Shown here piece after piece: positions 46,089-58,515 of a DNA stretch of 64,000 bases. The notes under the pieces are model-generated. The model searched no databases, had not been told where the DNA came from, and saw only the letters and a program-made list of their open reading frames with translations. A program made the position numbers and the translations under genes. Source of the stretch: Streptomyces sp. NBC_01451 (GTDB taxonomy: Bacteria > Actinomycetota > Actinomycetes > Streptomycetales > Streptomycetaceae). How positions within the stretch are numbered: position 1 is the stretch's first letter; each line of letters starts with the position of its first letter. The stretch is taken from contig NZ_CP109479.1 in NCBI RefSeq assembly GCF_036227485.1, positions 6,448,001-6,512,000 on the forward strand, written 5' to 3'.

Positions 46089-46094
46089 CCTGCC

Positions 46095-46460
46095 GTGCGT
46101 ACCCTCTGTGCTTCGACCCTGATCGGCGAGGTCTTCCTGATCGGCTTCGCCGGTCTCGTCGCCATGAAAGACCCCGACCTGGCCATGTCGACCGTGTGGA
46201 CGGTCAGCGGCGTCGCCATGCTGCTGTGCGTGCTGCTCTGCGGTGTGATCACCCGGCCCGGCGGGGTGCAGCTCGGCTGGGCCCTGCAGATCGTGCTCAT
46301 CGCGTCCGGCTTCATCGTGCCGACCATGTTCTTCATGGGCGCGATGTTCGCCGCCCTGTGGTGGGCGTCCGTGCACTACGGGCGGAAGATCGACGAGGCG
46401 AAGGCCCGTTTCGCCGCGCAGACCCGGTCGACGACCGGTACCAGTCCTGACGCTGCGTGA
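46095..46460 (+). CDS. DUF4233 membrane protein
   Basis: 121 residues with about four membrane helices (LIGEVFLIGFAGLVAM, VSGVAMLLCVLLCGV, WALQIVLIASGFIVP, FFMGAMFAALWW). In actinobacteria DUF4233 genes follow folC directly, as here. No biochemical role is known to me. Confidence 0.88.
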   Translation: MRTLCASTLIGEVFLIGFAGLVAMKDPDLAMSTVWTVSGVAMLLCVLLCGVITRPGGVQLGWALQIVLIASGFIVPTMFFMGAMFAALWWASVHYGRKIDEAKARFAAQTRSTTGTSPDAA

Positions 46461-46527
46461 CACCCGCTCGGACCGGCCCTGTAGCCTCTGACAACCGCAC
46501 ACACGTGACCCGAATGGAGCCACCCTC

Positions 46528-46941
46528 GTGACTCAGCGCACCCTCGTCCTCCTCAAGCCCGACGCCGTCCGTCGCGGCCTGACCGGCGAGATCATCGGCC
46601 GGATCGAGCGCAAGGCCGGCTGGCGGATCACCGCGCTGGAGCTGCGCACGCTGGACCAGGACACGCTGGAGCAGCACTACGGCGAGCACAAGGGCAAGCC
46701 CTTCTACGAGCCCCTCGTCGAGTTCATGGCCTCCGGCCCCGTCGTCGCGCTCGTCGTCGAGGGCGACCGGGTCATCGAGGGTGTGCGGGCGCTCGCCGGA
46801 CCCACCGACCCCATCGCCGCCGCCCCCGGTTCCATCCGCGGCGACTTCGGCGTGATCGTGCGCGAGAACCTCATCCACGCCTCCGACTCCGAGGAGTCCG
46901 CGGAGCGCGAGCTGAAGATCTTCTTCCCCGGCCGCGGCTGA
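46528..46941 (+). CDS. ndk: Nucleoside diphosphate kinase
   Basis: 137 residues from a GTG. TLVLLKPDAVRRGL is the family start, and the phosphorylated His lies in the NLIHASDS motif. It transfers phosphate among NTPs and NDPs. The length is standard for bacterial Ndk. Confidence 0.96.
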   Translation: MTQRTLVLLKPDAVRRGLTGEIIGRIERKAGWRITALELRTLDQDTLEQHYGEHKGKPFYEPLVEFMASGPVVALVVEGDRVIEGVRALAGPTDPIAAAPGSIRGDFGVIVRENLIHASDSEESAERELKIFFPGRG

Positions 46942-47287
46942 TCCGTCCCGGACACCGGCGTACAGTCGGTGAAATTCTTGCGCAGTTTCTGTTCGCGCCC
47001 CTGCTGAGGAACCGTCACCTCACCCGGATGCCTGACCTGGGACGGCCGTCGAAAACCGGCCGTCCTCCGGCATATGCGTGCCGATCGGGGGAACGCCTAC
47101 CCCCGAACGCCCGTCTCCAGAAGCGAGACGGCACATCGCATGCTGACAATGGCGAAGACCCTCGCGTGGTGTTCGTGCAGGCGCGACTACGATGTAAGCC
47201 TGACAAGCCTTCACGTCACCGCACCAACTTCGCCGCCCCAAAGCAGAGCCATCACACGCTTCACTTGGGAAGGCCAGACGAATCCTG
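46942..47287. other. 346-bp region between ndk and mreB
   Basis: It holds a 9-bp hairpin (47040-47048 with 47057-47065), which may end ndk transcripts, and the mreB promoter region. In S. coelicolor the mre cluster is known to have several promoters; I could not place one confidently. The short frames here have shadow-like composition and overlap the mreB start. Confidence 0.5.
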
Positions 47288-48319
47288 ATGGGGAACTCAA
47301 TGTCGTTCATCGGCCGTGACATGGCTGTCGACCTCGGGACCGCCAACACGCTGGTGTACGTCAGGGGTCGCGGGATCGTACTCAACGAGCCGTCCGTCGT
47401 CGCGATCAACACCAACACCGGTGGCATTCTCGCGGTCGGATCGGAAGCGAAGAAGATGATCGGTAGGACGCCCGGCAACATCGTTGCCGTGCGTCCGCTC
47501 AGGGACGGCGTCATCGCCGACTTCGAGATCACCGAGCGGATGCTCCGCTACTTCATTCTGAAGATTCACAAGCGGCGGTATCTCGCCCGTCCCCGTGTCG
47601 TCGTCTGTGTGCCCTCGGGCATCACGGGCGTCGAGCGCCGCGCCGTCATCGAGGCCTCGTCCCAGGCCGGCGCGCGCCAGGTGCACATCATCGAGGAGCC
47701 CATGGCCGCGGCCATCGGTTCCGGCCTGCCGGTCCACGAGGCCACGGGCAACATGGTGGTGGACATCGGCGGCGGCACCACGGAGGTCGCGGTCATCTCC
47801 CTCGGCGGCATCGTCACCGCCCAGTCCATCCGCGTCGCGGGTGACGAGCTGGACAGTTCGATCATCCAGCACATCAAGAAGGAGTACTCCCTTCTGCTGG
47901 GCGAGCGGACTGCCGAACAGATCAAGATCACGATCGGTTCGGCGTACGACCTCGACAACGACGAACACACCGAAATCCGCGGCCGGGACCTTGTCTCCGG
48001 GCTGCCCAAGACCGTCGTGATCTCCGCGGCCGAAGTGCGCAAGGCGATCGAAGAGCCGGTGAACGCGATCGTCGACGCCGTGAAGACCACCCTCGACAAG
48101 TGCCCGCCCGAGCTGTCCGGCGACATCATGGACCGCGGAATCGTTCTGACCGGCGGTGGGGCCCTGCTCCGCGGGCTCGACGAACGGCTGCGCCGTGAGA
48201 CCGGCATGCCCATCCACATCGCCGAGGACCCGCTGGACAGTGTGGTGCTCGGCTCCGGCAAGTGTGTGGAGGAGTTCGAGGCGCTCCAGCAGGTGCTGGA
48301 CGCGCAGCCGCGCAGATGA
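47288..48319 (+). CDS. mreB: Rod-shape/spore-wall actin MreB
   Basis: 343 residues starting [20 protein letters not shown]. Actin-fold phosphate loops [11 protein letters not shown] and [11 protein letters not shown], and the adenosine loop TGGGALLRG, are present. MreB forms membrane-associated filaments; in Streptomyces it acts mainly in spore-wall assembly. First gene of the mreBCD-pbp2-rodA cluster. Confidence 0.97.
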   Translation: MGNSMSFIGRDMAVDLGTANTLVYVRGRGIVLNEPSVVAINTNTGGILAVGSEAKKMIGRTPGNIVAVRPLRDGVIADFEITERMLRYFILKIHKRRYLARPRVVVCVPSGITGVERRAVIEASSQAGARQVHIIEEPMAAAIGSGLPVHEATGNMVVDIGGGTTEVAVISLGGIVTAQSIRVAGDELDSSIIQHIKKEYSLLLGERTAEQIKITIGSAYDLDNDEHTEIRGRDLVSGLPKTVVISAAEVRKAIEEPVNAIVDAVKTTLDKCPPELSGDIMDRGIVLTGGGALLRGLDERLRRETGMPIHIAEDPLDSVVLGSGKCVEEFEALQQVLDAQPRR

Positions 48320-48464
48320 CGTAACTCTTCGATTCCGCCGTACGAGACGATCTCCTCTCGTGCGGCGGATCGTTGGTATAGAGGCATAAGCTCCCGAGAA
48401 CAACGCATCTGCCCCAACTCTTCCGCCCCGAAAAAACTCTATTGAGGAAGGCACGCCGCCGCAC

Positions 48465-49409
48465 GTGAGGGACACACGAGAGAGCCGGCTGCTCCTGGTG
48501 CTGCTGATCGCCATCGCGTTCGCGCTGATCACGGTGGACATCCGTGGCGGGGAGGACTCACCGGTCGACGGTGCCCGGCAGGCCGCGGCAACCGTCTTCG
48601 GCCCGGTCGAGGACGGGGTGGCCACCGTGGTCGACCCGGTCGGCGACGCGGTCTCCGCCGTACGCGACTCCGGTGACCGGCACGACCGGCTCGCCACGCT
48701 GGAGAAGGAGAACGCGGCGCTCAAGGCCCGTCTCGGCAGCGACGACCGCAACCGCAGCCGGCTCAGCCAGCTCGACAAGATGCTGAAGTCGGCCGGTGCC
48801 GGGCAGTACGGCATCAAGGGCGCCGAGGTCATCGCCATAGGAGCGGCCCAGGGCTTCTCCTGGACGGTCACCATCGACATCGGCGCCAACGACGGCGTCA
48901 AGCGCGACATGACCGTCCTGAACGGCGACGGACTCGTCGGCCGCGTCACCACCGTCGGCCCCGGCACCTCGACCGTGCTGCTCGCCAACGACCCCGACTT
49001 CACCGTCGGCACGCGGATGGAGGGCAGCGACGAACTGGGCTTCGCCTCCGGGCAGGGCGACCGGCCGCTGCGCGTCCAGCTCCTCAACGGCAAGGCCAAG
49101 GTGAGCAAGGGCGACCGGCTCGTCACCTTCGGCTCGCAGGCCGACAAGCCGTTCGTGCCCGGCGTACCCGTCGGTTTCGTGTCCCGGGTCGACCCCTCGG
49201 GCGGCGACCTGACCCGCACGATCTACGTCACGCCGTTCGTCGGCTTCACCAAGCTCGACATCGTCGGTGTCGTCGTCGAGGCCCCGCGCACCGACCCGCG
49301 CGACACCGTCCTCCCGGCCAGGCCGAGGCCGACCCCCACGCCGACGGTCACCGTGACGGTGACACCGTCCGCGTCCGCGGCCGACGGCCAGTTCCAGCAA
49401 GAGCAGTAG
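48465..49409 (+). CDS. mreC: Cell shape protein MreC
   Basis: 314 residues from a GTG. A membrane helix at about 7-25 (LLLVLLIAIAFALITV), a coiled coil at about 65-105 and a beta-rich extracytoplasmic domain (WTVTIDIGANDGVKRDMTV, GLVGRVTTVGPGTSTV) follow the MreC pattern. The tail is Thr/Pro-rich. It links MreB to wall synthases in the membrane. Confidence 0.95.
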   Translation: MRDTRESRLLLVLLIAIAFALITVDIRGGEDSPVDGARQAAATVFGPVEDGVATVVDPVGDAVSAVRDSGDRHDRLATLEKENAALKARLGSDDRNRSRLSQLDKMLKSAGAGQYGIKGAEVIAIGAAQGFSWTVTIDIGANDGVKRDMTVLNGDGLVGRVTTVGPGTSTVLLANDPDFTVGTRMEGSDELGFASGQGDRPLRVQLLNGKAKVSKGDRLVTFGSQADKPFVPGVPVGFVSRVDPSGGDLTRTIYVTPFVGFTKLDIVGVVVEAPRTDPRDTVLPARPRPTPTPTVTVTVTPSASAADGQFQQEQ

Positions 49410-49424
49410 GAGCTGAACTCCCCC

Positions 49425-50096
49425 ATGCGTTTCAACCGGATGCTCCTCTCCACCACCCTGGTGATCGTCGCCATGGTGATCCAGGTGAGCGTCCTCGCCC
49501 GCCTCCACCTCCCGGGCGCCGTCCCCGACCTGCTGCTGCTGACCGTCCTCGGCCTCGCCCTGGTGTACGGCCATGTCGGCGGCGCCCTCGTCGGTTTCGG
49601 CGCCGGACTCCTCGCCGACCTCGCCCCGCCCGCCGACCACGCGGCCGGCCGCTACGCCCTCGTGCTGTGCGTCGTCGGCTATCTGGCCGGCCTGGTCAAG
49701 CCCGAGAACGGCAGACTCAAGTCGGCCACCGGCCCGATGGTCGTCGTGGTCGCCGCCGCCGTCGGCACGACCCTGCTGTACGCCGGTGTCGGAGCCCTCG
49801 TCGGCGACACCGCCGCCCGCCATGTCGGCCTCAGCAGCCTGTTGTTCACGGCCGCGCTGTACGACCTGCTGCTCGCGCCCTTCGTGGTCCCCGGCATCAT
49901 GTTCCTGGCCCGCAGAGCGGAGAACGACCCGCTCGCCGAGGCCAACTCCTCATCCAAGAAGGCCGACATCTCCTCGGGCTGGCTCGCCTCCGGCACCGGC
50001 CTGCGCATCGGCAGCCAGCGCGGCGGCCTGAAGATGAGGGCGGTCCGCTCGAAGGCCGCCCGCGCCGGCCGCATCAAGGGGGTCAAGCGCCTGTGA
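49425..50096 (+). CDS. mreD: Cell shape protein MreD
   Basis: 223 residues, 15 bases after mreC. About five membrane helices (TLVIVAMVIQVSVLA, LLLLTVLGLALVYGHVGG, and others), followed by a basic C-terminal tail (KMRAVRSKAARAGRIKGVK). MreD is the third membrane partner of the complex. Confidence 0.92.
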   Translation: MRFNRMLLSTTLVIVAMVIQVSVLARLHLPGAVPDLLLLTVLGLALVYGHVGGALVGFGAGLLADLAPPADHAAGRYALVLCVVGYLAGLVKPENGRLKSATGPMVVVVAAAVGTTLLYAGVGALVGDTAARHVGLSSLLFTAALYDLLLAPFVVPGIMFLARRAENDPLAEANSSSKKADISSGWLASGTGLRIGSQRGGLKMRAVRSKAARAGRIKGVKRL

Positions 50097-50206
50097 CCGC
50101 GCATCAGCAGAGGACCCCCGAAAGCGACGCTCACAGCTCGACCGTGTACTCGTATGCCTCATACGTCCGTGTCCCGCACGCGTACTGAGAGGCGGAGGCA
50201 GCACCA

Positions 50207-52465
50207 GTGACCAACATTCCCGAGACCGGCCGGACGCCACGCGTCCAGATCCGTCTCGTCGTCATCCAGATCCTCGTCCTCTCCCTCCTCGGCACCCTCG
50301 GGGGTCGCCTGTGGTACCTCCAGATCCGCGAGGGGGACGCGTACGCCAAGGAGGCGTCCGGCAACCATGTGCAGCAGGTCGTGCAGCCCGCCGTACGCGG
50401 GTCGATCCTCGACGCGCGCGGGGTGCCGATCGCGGACAACGAGACGCGCCTCGTCGTCTCCGCCTCCCGCACCGAGCTGCTGAAGATGAGGGACGACGGT
50501 GACGCCGTCCTCACCAAGCTCGCCGGGGTCCTGGGCATGAAGGCCAAGGACGTCAAGGACAAGGTCCGGCTGTGCGACGCCAAGACGCCGCAGCCCTGCT
50601 GGAACGGCTCGCCGTACCAGCCCATCCCCATCACCGACGAGGCCACCGCCCGCCAGGCCCTCCAGATCCGCGAGCGCTCCGAGGACTTCCCCGGCATCAC
50701 CGCCGAGCCCGAGGCCGTACGCCGCTACGCGAGCCCCGGCGGGTCCAACACCGCCCAGGTCCTCGGCTACCTCTCCCCGGTCACCGACGAGGAGATCACC
50801 AAGGCGCAGGACACCGACTCGCCGTACCTGCGCTCCGACCAGGTCGGCCGGTCCGGTCTTGAGCGGGAGTACGACAAGGAACTGCGCGGCAAGGCCGGCG
50901 TCACCCGCTACGAGGTCGACAACCTCGGCCGCGTCATCGGCACCGCCGAGGCGGACCCCGCCCAGTCCGGCTCCAACCTCGTCACCAGCATCGACGCCCG
51001 GGTCCAGCGGGTCGCCGAGTACGAGCTGAACAACGCGATGAAGGAAGCCCGCAAGGAGTACGACGACAACACCAGCGAGAACTACAAGGCCGACGCGGGC
51101 GCGGTCGTCGTCATGGAGGCCAAGACCGGCCGGGTCGTCGCCATGGCGTCCAACCCGACCTACGACCCGAACGCCTGGGTCGGCGGCATCTCCGCCAAGG
51201 ACTACGCCAAGCTGACCGGCAAGAACTCCAACTACCCGCTGCTCAACCGGGCGATCCAGGGCCAGGCGGCCCCCGGCTCGATCTTCAAGGTGATCTCCAC
51301 CTCGGCCGCCGTCGACGCGGGCTACCCCTTCGACGGGAACTACGACTGCTCCAGCTCGTACTCGATCGGCGGCCAGGTCTTCAAGAACTACGAGTCCAAG
51401 GGGTACGGCCCGATCAGCCTCGGCCGCGCCATCGAGGTCTCCTGCGACACCGTCTTCTACCGCATCGCCCACGACGAGTGGGTCAAGGACGGCGGCCTGA
51501 AGCCGAAGAAGAACGCCGGCAACTGGTTCTACAAGACCGCCCACCAGTTCGGCCTCGGCGCCGTGACCGGCATCGACCTCCCCAACGAGGTCGCCGGCCG
51601 CGTCCCCGACCGCAAGTGGAAGCAGGACTACTGGAAGGCCAACAAGGCCTCCTGGTGCAAGTACGGCAAGAAGGGCGGCACGTACGCCCAGCAGATCGCG
51701 TACGAGAACTGCCTCGAAGGCAACCTGATGCGCGCCGGTGACTCCGTCAACTACTCGATCGGCCAGGGCGACATCCTCGTCACGCCGATACAGATGGCGA
51801 CGATCTACTCGGCGATCTCCAACGGCGGCACCCTCTACGACCCGACGGTCGGCAAGGCGATCGTCAGCGCCGACGGCAAGTCCGTGCAGGCCATCGCGCC
51901 CAAGTCGCACGGCAAGCTGCCGATCACCAAGGCGACCCTGAAGGACATAGACGGTGCCCTTGAGGGAGTCGTCACCCGCGGTTCGGCGGCCTGGCGGTTC
52001 GGCGGCTGGCCGCAGGACAAGATCCCGATGCACGCCAAGACGGGCACGGCCGAGGTCTACGGCAAGCAGACCACCTCGTGGTTCGCGACGTACACCAAGG
52101 ACTACACGATCGTCATGACGATCTCCCAGGGTGGTACGGGCTCCGGAGCCTCCGGACCGGCCGTCCGCAAGATATACGAGGCTCTGTACGGCGTCTCCAA
52201 GGACGGCAAGATCGACAACCGGAAGGCGCTGCTCCCCACCCCGCAGAAGAGCCTGCCGAAGGTCGAGCCGGACGGCTCGATCGACGCCCCGAAGATCAAG
52301 CCGTACGTCCCGGAGGCGGAGGCCACCGAGGAGGCGCTCGCCCTCGCGGGCGGACAGCTCCCGCCGGCCACGGTCGCCTCCGAACGGACGGGCACCAACC
52401 GGGCCCGTCGCAGGCGCGGGCGGAGTGCGCGCTCTGCGCGGAGTACGCGGAGGACGATCTCATGA
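50207..52465 (+). CDS. mrdA: Penicillin-binding protein 2 (transpeptidase, class B)
   Basis: 752 residues from a GTG. Membrane helix at about 17-37, a PBP dimerisation domain, and the transpeptidase with Ser358-Ile-Phe-Lys (SIFK), SCD (EVSCDTVFY) and Lys611-Thr-Gly. It cross-links peptidoglycan with the RodA partner. The extreme C-terminus is strongly basic (RARRRRGRSARSARSTRR), which is unusual for the outer end of a PBP2. Its TGA overlaps the rodA ATG (ATGA). Confidence 0.95.
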   Translation: MTNIPETGRTPRVQIRLVVIQILVLSLLGTLGGRLWYLQIREGDAYAKEASGNHVQQVVQPAVRGSILDARGVPIADNETRLVVSASRTELLKMRDDGDAVLTKLAGVLGMKAKDVKDKVRLCDAKTPQPCWNGSPYQPIPITDEATARQALQIRERSEDFPGITAEPEAVRRYASPGGSNTAQVLGYLSPVTDEEITKAQDTDSPYLRSDQVGRSGLEREYDKELRGKAGVTRYEVDNLGRVIGTAEADPAQSGSNLVTSIDARVQRVAEYELNNAMKEARKEYDDNTSENYKADAGAVVVMEAKTGRVVAMASNPTYDPNAWVGGISAKDYAKLTGKNSNYPLLNRAIQGQAAPGSIFKVISTSAAVDAGYPFDGNYDCSSSYSIGGQVFKNYESKGYGPISLGRAIEVSCDTVFYRIAHDEWVKDGGLKPKKNAGNWFYKTAHQFGLGAVTGIDLPNEVAGRVPDRKWKQDYWKANKASWCKYGKKGGTYAQQIAYENCLEGNLMRAGDSVNYSIGQGDILVTPIQMATIYSAISNGGTLYDPTVGKAIVSADGKSVQAIAPKSHGKLPITKATLKDIDGALEGVVTRGSAAWRFGGWPQDKIPMHAKTGTAEVYGKQTTSWFATYTKDYTIVMTISQGGTGSGASGPAVRKIYEALYGVSKDGKIDNRKALLPTPQKSLPKVEPDGSIDAPKIKPYVPEAEATEEALALAGGQLPPATVASERTGTNRARRRRGRSARSARSTRRTIS

Positions 52466-53661
52466 CCGGCGCGAACACCTTCTCCGTCTCCGGCTACGGA
52501 CCCGAACGCTCGTCCATGTCCCGGCTGCTGGCCCGCGACTCGCTGGCCCGCAGGCTGGACTGGCCGATACTGCTGTCCGCGCTCGCGCTGTCCTTCATGG
52601 GCGCGATCCTGGTCTACTCGGCGACCCGCAACCGCACCGAGATCAACCAGGGCGACCAGTACTACTTCCTGATCCGGCACCTCATGAACACCGGCATCGG
52701 GTTCTGCCTGATGATCGGCACGGTCTGGCTCGGCCACCGCAACCTGCGCAACGCCGTGCCGATCCTGTACGGCCTCTCGGTCTTCCTGATCCTCATGGTG
52801 CTGACCCCGCTCGGCGCGACCGTCAACGGCGCCCACGCGTGGATCGTGCTCGGCGGCGGCTTCTCGCTCCAGCCCTCGGAGTTCGTGAAGATCACGATCA
52901 TCCTGGGCATGGCGATGCTGCTGGCCGCCCGGGTCGACGCGGGCGACAAGCTCTACCCCGACCACCGCACGGTCCTCCAGGCACTGGGCCTGGCCACCGT
53001 GCCGATGATGATCGTCATGCTGATGCCCGACCTCGGGTCGGTCATGGTCATGGTCATCATCGTGCTCGGCGTGCTGCTCGCCTCCGGCGCCTCCAACCGC
53101 TGGGTCTTCGGCCTGCTCGGCACGGGCGCCCTCGGCGCGGTCCTCATCTGGCAGCTGGGCGTCCTGGACGAGTACCAGATCAACCGCTTCGCCGCCTTCG
53201 CCAACCCCGAGCTCGACCCGTCCGGCGTCGGCTACAACACCAACCAGGCGCGGATCGCGATCGGTTCCGGCGGCCTCACGGGCACCGGCCTCTTCCACGG
53301 CTCCCAGACCACGGGCCAGTTCGTCCCGGAGCAGCAGACCGACTTCGTGTTCACGGTCGCGGGGGAGGAGCTGGGCTTCGTCGGCGCCGGCCTGATCATC
53401 GTGCTCCTGGGCGTGGTCCTGTGGCGCGCCTGCCGCATCGCCCGCGAGACGACCGAGCTGTACGGCACGATCGTCGCCGCCGGGATCATCGCGTGGTTCG
53501 CCTTCCAGGCGTTCGAGAACATCGGGATGACCCTGGGGATCATGCCGGTCGCCGGGCTGCCACTGCCCTTCGTCTCCTACGGAGGATCGTCGATGTTCGC
53601 CGTGTGGGTGGCAGTGGGGCTGTTGCAGTCGATCAGGGTGCAGCGCCCGATGTCGGCGTAG
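52462..53661 (+). CDS. rodA: SEDS glycosyltransferase RodA (Sfr of S. coelicolor)
   Basis: 399 residues from the ATG at 52462 overlapping the PBP2 stop. About ten membrane helices. SEDS motifs: GAHAWIVLGGGFSLQPSEF, MPDLGSVMV, and PVAGLPLPFVSYGGSSM near the end. It polymerises lipid II together with PBP2. Last gene of the cluster. Confidence 0.95.
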   Translation: MTGANTFSVSGYGPERSSMSRLLARDSLARRLDWPILLSALALSFMGAILVYSATRNRTEINQGDQYYFLIRHLMNTGIGFCLMIGTVWLGHRNLRNAVPILYGLSVFLILMVLTPLGATVNGAHAWIVLGGGFSLQPSEFVKITIILGMAMLLAARVDAGDKLYPDHRTVLQALGLATVPMMIVMLMPDLGSVMVMVIIVLGVLLASGASNRWVFGLLGTGALGAVLIWQLGVLDEYQINRFAAFANPELDPSGVGYNTNQARIAIGSGGLTGTGLFHGSQTTGQFVPEQQTDFVFTVAGEELGFVGAGLIIVLLGVVLWRACRIARETTELYGTIVAAGIIAWFAFQAFENIGMTLGIMPVAGLPLPFVSYGGSSMFAVWVAVGLLQSIRVQRPMSA

Positions 53662-53711
53662 GCGCTCCGGTGGAGGGGCGGCGCGGTGTCGTGGGTCCGC
53701 CGCGGCGCCGT

Positions 53712-53750
53712 CGTGGCTGGTCGCGCGGTTCCCCACGCCCCTTTCGGGGC
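53712..53750. repeat. Dispersed palindromic repeat copy, reversed orientation
   Basis: GGCTGGTCGCGCGGTTCCCC followed by ACGCCCCTTTCGGGGC, the reverse-orientation form of the core at 12143, 36957 and 44489. It lies between rodA and the CYTH/CHAD gene. Confidence 0.65.
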
Positions 53751-53804
53751 TGTAGCGCGGTCCTGGGGCTGCCCTCGCCGCCGAATCGTGACTAGATTCG
53801 ATCC

Positions 53805-55307
53805 ATGGCGGACACAAAGCGGGAAATCGAGCGAAAGTACGAATCCGACGACAGCGGGCTGCCCGACCTGACGGGCGTCGCCGTCGTCGCGGACGTCATC
53901 GACAAGGGCACCGCCGAACTGGACGCGACCTACTACGACACCTCGGACCTTCGGCTGGCCTCGGCCTCGATCACCCTGCGCCGCCGCACCGGCGGCTCCG
54001 ACGCCGGCTGGCACCTGAAACTCCCGGTCTCCCCGGGGATCCGGGACGAGATCCAGGTACCGCTCTCCGACACCGTCCCCGACGAACTGACCGGCCTGGT
54101 CCGCGCCCGGATCCGCGAGGGCCGCCTCGTGCCCGTGGTGCGGCTGCGCTCCACACGTGACCTGCGCGACCTCGTCGACTCCGACGGCCGGCAGCTCGCC
54201 GAGGTCAGCGTGGACAGCGTACGGGCGGACCGTCTGTTCGGCGGTCGGGGCACCGCCCAGTGGACCGAGATCGAGGTCGAGCTCGCCGACGGCGGAAACC
54301 CCGCCATCCTGGACAAGGTGGAGAAGCGCCTGCGCAAGGCGGGCGTACGGCCGTCGAAGTCCACCTCGAAGCTGGCCCGGGCGCTGGCGGAGACCAAGGG
54401 CGGACAGCCGCGCCCGAAGGACGAACCCGCCGAGCCCGTCACCGCGGGCGACCACGTCCTGGCCTACGTCCGCGCCCAGCGGGACGCCATCCTCGACCTC
54501 GACCCGGCCGTGCGCCAGGACGCCGAGGAGTCCGTGCACGACATGAGGGTCGCCACGCGCCGTCTGCGCAGCACCTTCAAGACGTTCCGCACGGTCCTCG
54601 ACCGCAAGGTCACCGACCCGGTCGGCGACGAGCTGAAGTGGCTCGCCGGCGAGCTGGGCGTGGGCCGCGACCACGAGGTACTGGCCGAACAACTGGGCGA
54701 GGCCCTCGGCGAACTGCCCCCCGCCCTCGTCCACGGTCCCGTCCGTGAGCGGCTGGGTACCTGGTCCGAGGCCGGGCACGGAGGATCGCGCCGCCGACTG
54801 CTCGGTGTGCTGGACTCCGAGCGCTATCTGACGCTCCTCGACACCCTGGACGCCGTGGTCGCCGAGCCGCCGGTGCTCAAGGCGGCGGCGAAGAAACCGG
54901 AAAAGGTGCTCGCCGAGGCCGTACGGAAGGACTTCGCGAAGGTGTCCGCGCTGGTCGAGGAGGCCATGGAGCAGCCGTCCGGCGCCGACCGCGACCTCGG
55001 GCTGCACGAGACCCGCAAGAAGGCCAAGCGCACCCGCTACGCGGCCGAGACGGCGGCCCCCGCCCTCGGCGTCCCGGCCAGGACCCTCACCCGGTCGATG
55101 AAGTCCCTTCAGGGACTGCTCGGCGACCACCAGGACAGCGTCATGGTCCGCGCCACCCTGGGCGAGCTGTCCGCCGTGGCGCACGCGGCGGGGGAGGACA
55201 CCTTCACGTACGGGCTGCTGTACGGGCGCGAGGAGCGCCGGGCCGAGAGGGTGGAGGAGACGCTGCCGGAGGAGTGGAAGACGATCAAGGGCTCGACGGA
55301 GGTCTAG
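53805..55307 (+). CDS. CYTH and CHAD domain protein
   Basis: 500 residues. The N-terminal CYTH domain (about 1-210) has the triphosphate-binding ExExK signature (REIERKYE), and the C-terminal CHAD domain (about 215-490) is helical with His/Arg pairs (ESVHDMRVATRRLRST, LHETRKKAKRTRYAAE). CYTH proteins act on triphosphates and CHAD domains bind polyphosphate, so the protein may act on inorganic polyphosphate. Substrate not proven by sequence. Confidence 0.92.
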   Translation: MADTKREIERKYESDDSGLPDLTGVAVVADVIDKGTAELDATYYDTSDLRLASASITLRRRTGGSDAGWHLKLPVSPGIRDEIQVPLSDTVPDELTGLVRARIREGRLVPVVRLRSTRDLRDLVDSDGRQLAEVSVDSVRADRLFGGRGTAQWTEIEVELADGGNPAILDKVEKRLRKAGVRPSKSTSKLARALAETKGGQPRPKDEPAEPVTAGDHVLAYVRAQRDAILDLDPAVRQDAEESVHDMRVATRRLRSTFKTFRTVLDRKVTDPVGDELKWLAGELGVGRDHEVLAEQLGEALGELPPALVHGPVRERLGTWSEAGHGGSRRRLLGVLDSERYLTLLDTLDAVVAEPPVLKAAAKKPEKVLAEAVRKDFAKVSALVEEAMEQPSGADRDLGLHETRKKAKRTRYAAETAAPALGVPARTLTRSMKSLQGLLGDHQDSVMVRATLGELSAVAHAAGEDTFTYGLLYGREERRAERVEETLPEEWKTIKGSTEV

Positions 55308-55418
55308 CGGTTCGGCGCCGGTGCGGCGCCGGTTTTCCGGCGGGCGGGGGGAGTCCGCCAGGCGGGTTACGCTTGGTGGTCATCCCCCGTCAGCTCAGCT
55401 CACGAAGGTAACGCCGCG

Positions 55419-57341
<1,923 letters not shown>

Positions 57342-57357
57342 TGGCCTGAGATGCCGC

Positions 57358-57398
57358 AAGGGGTGTCCGGTGGGTCGACGACCCTTCGGACACCCCTT
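57358..57398. terminator. Terminator of the radical SAM gene
   Basis: Outer 12-bp stem (57358-57369 with 57387-57398) and inner 5-bp stem (57372-57376 with 57380-57384), followed by TT. Confidence 0.75.
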
Positions 57399-57410
57399 TG
57401 CGTGGGGTCG

Positions 57411-58286
<876 letters not shown>

Positions 58287-58515
58287 CGGTGTGCTCCTTG
58301 TGTCGATGTGCCTTGACTTGCCTCGACCGGTTCGGGAGGTCCCGAACACGAGGGGGAGCTTTACCTGAGTGCGATGCGTGGAGCCGCAATACGGGCGGAA
58401 AGTCGTGCGTTTATCAACGTATAGGACTAATTGGTGGGTTCGGATGGGTTACCCGCGTGCGACGCCTTGCGCGTGTACGAATATGGACGTATGCGGCGCA
58501 TGCCACATTGACGCC

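Noticed and set aside
47028..47288. Short ORF running into the mreB start
   Set aside because: Poor composition, no ribosome site, and it ends on the mreB start codon region; more likely leader sequence.
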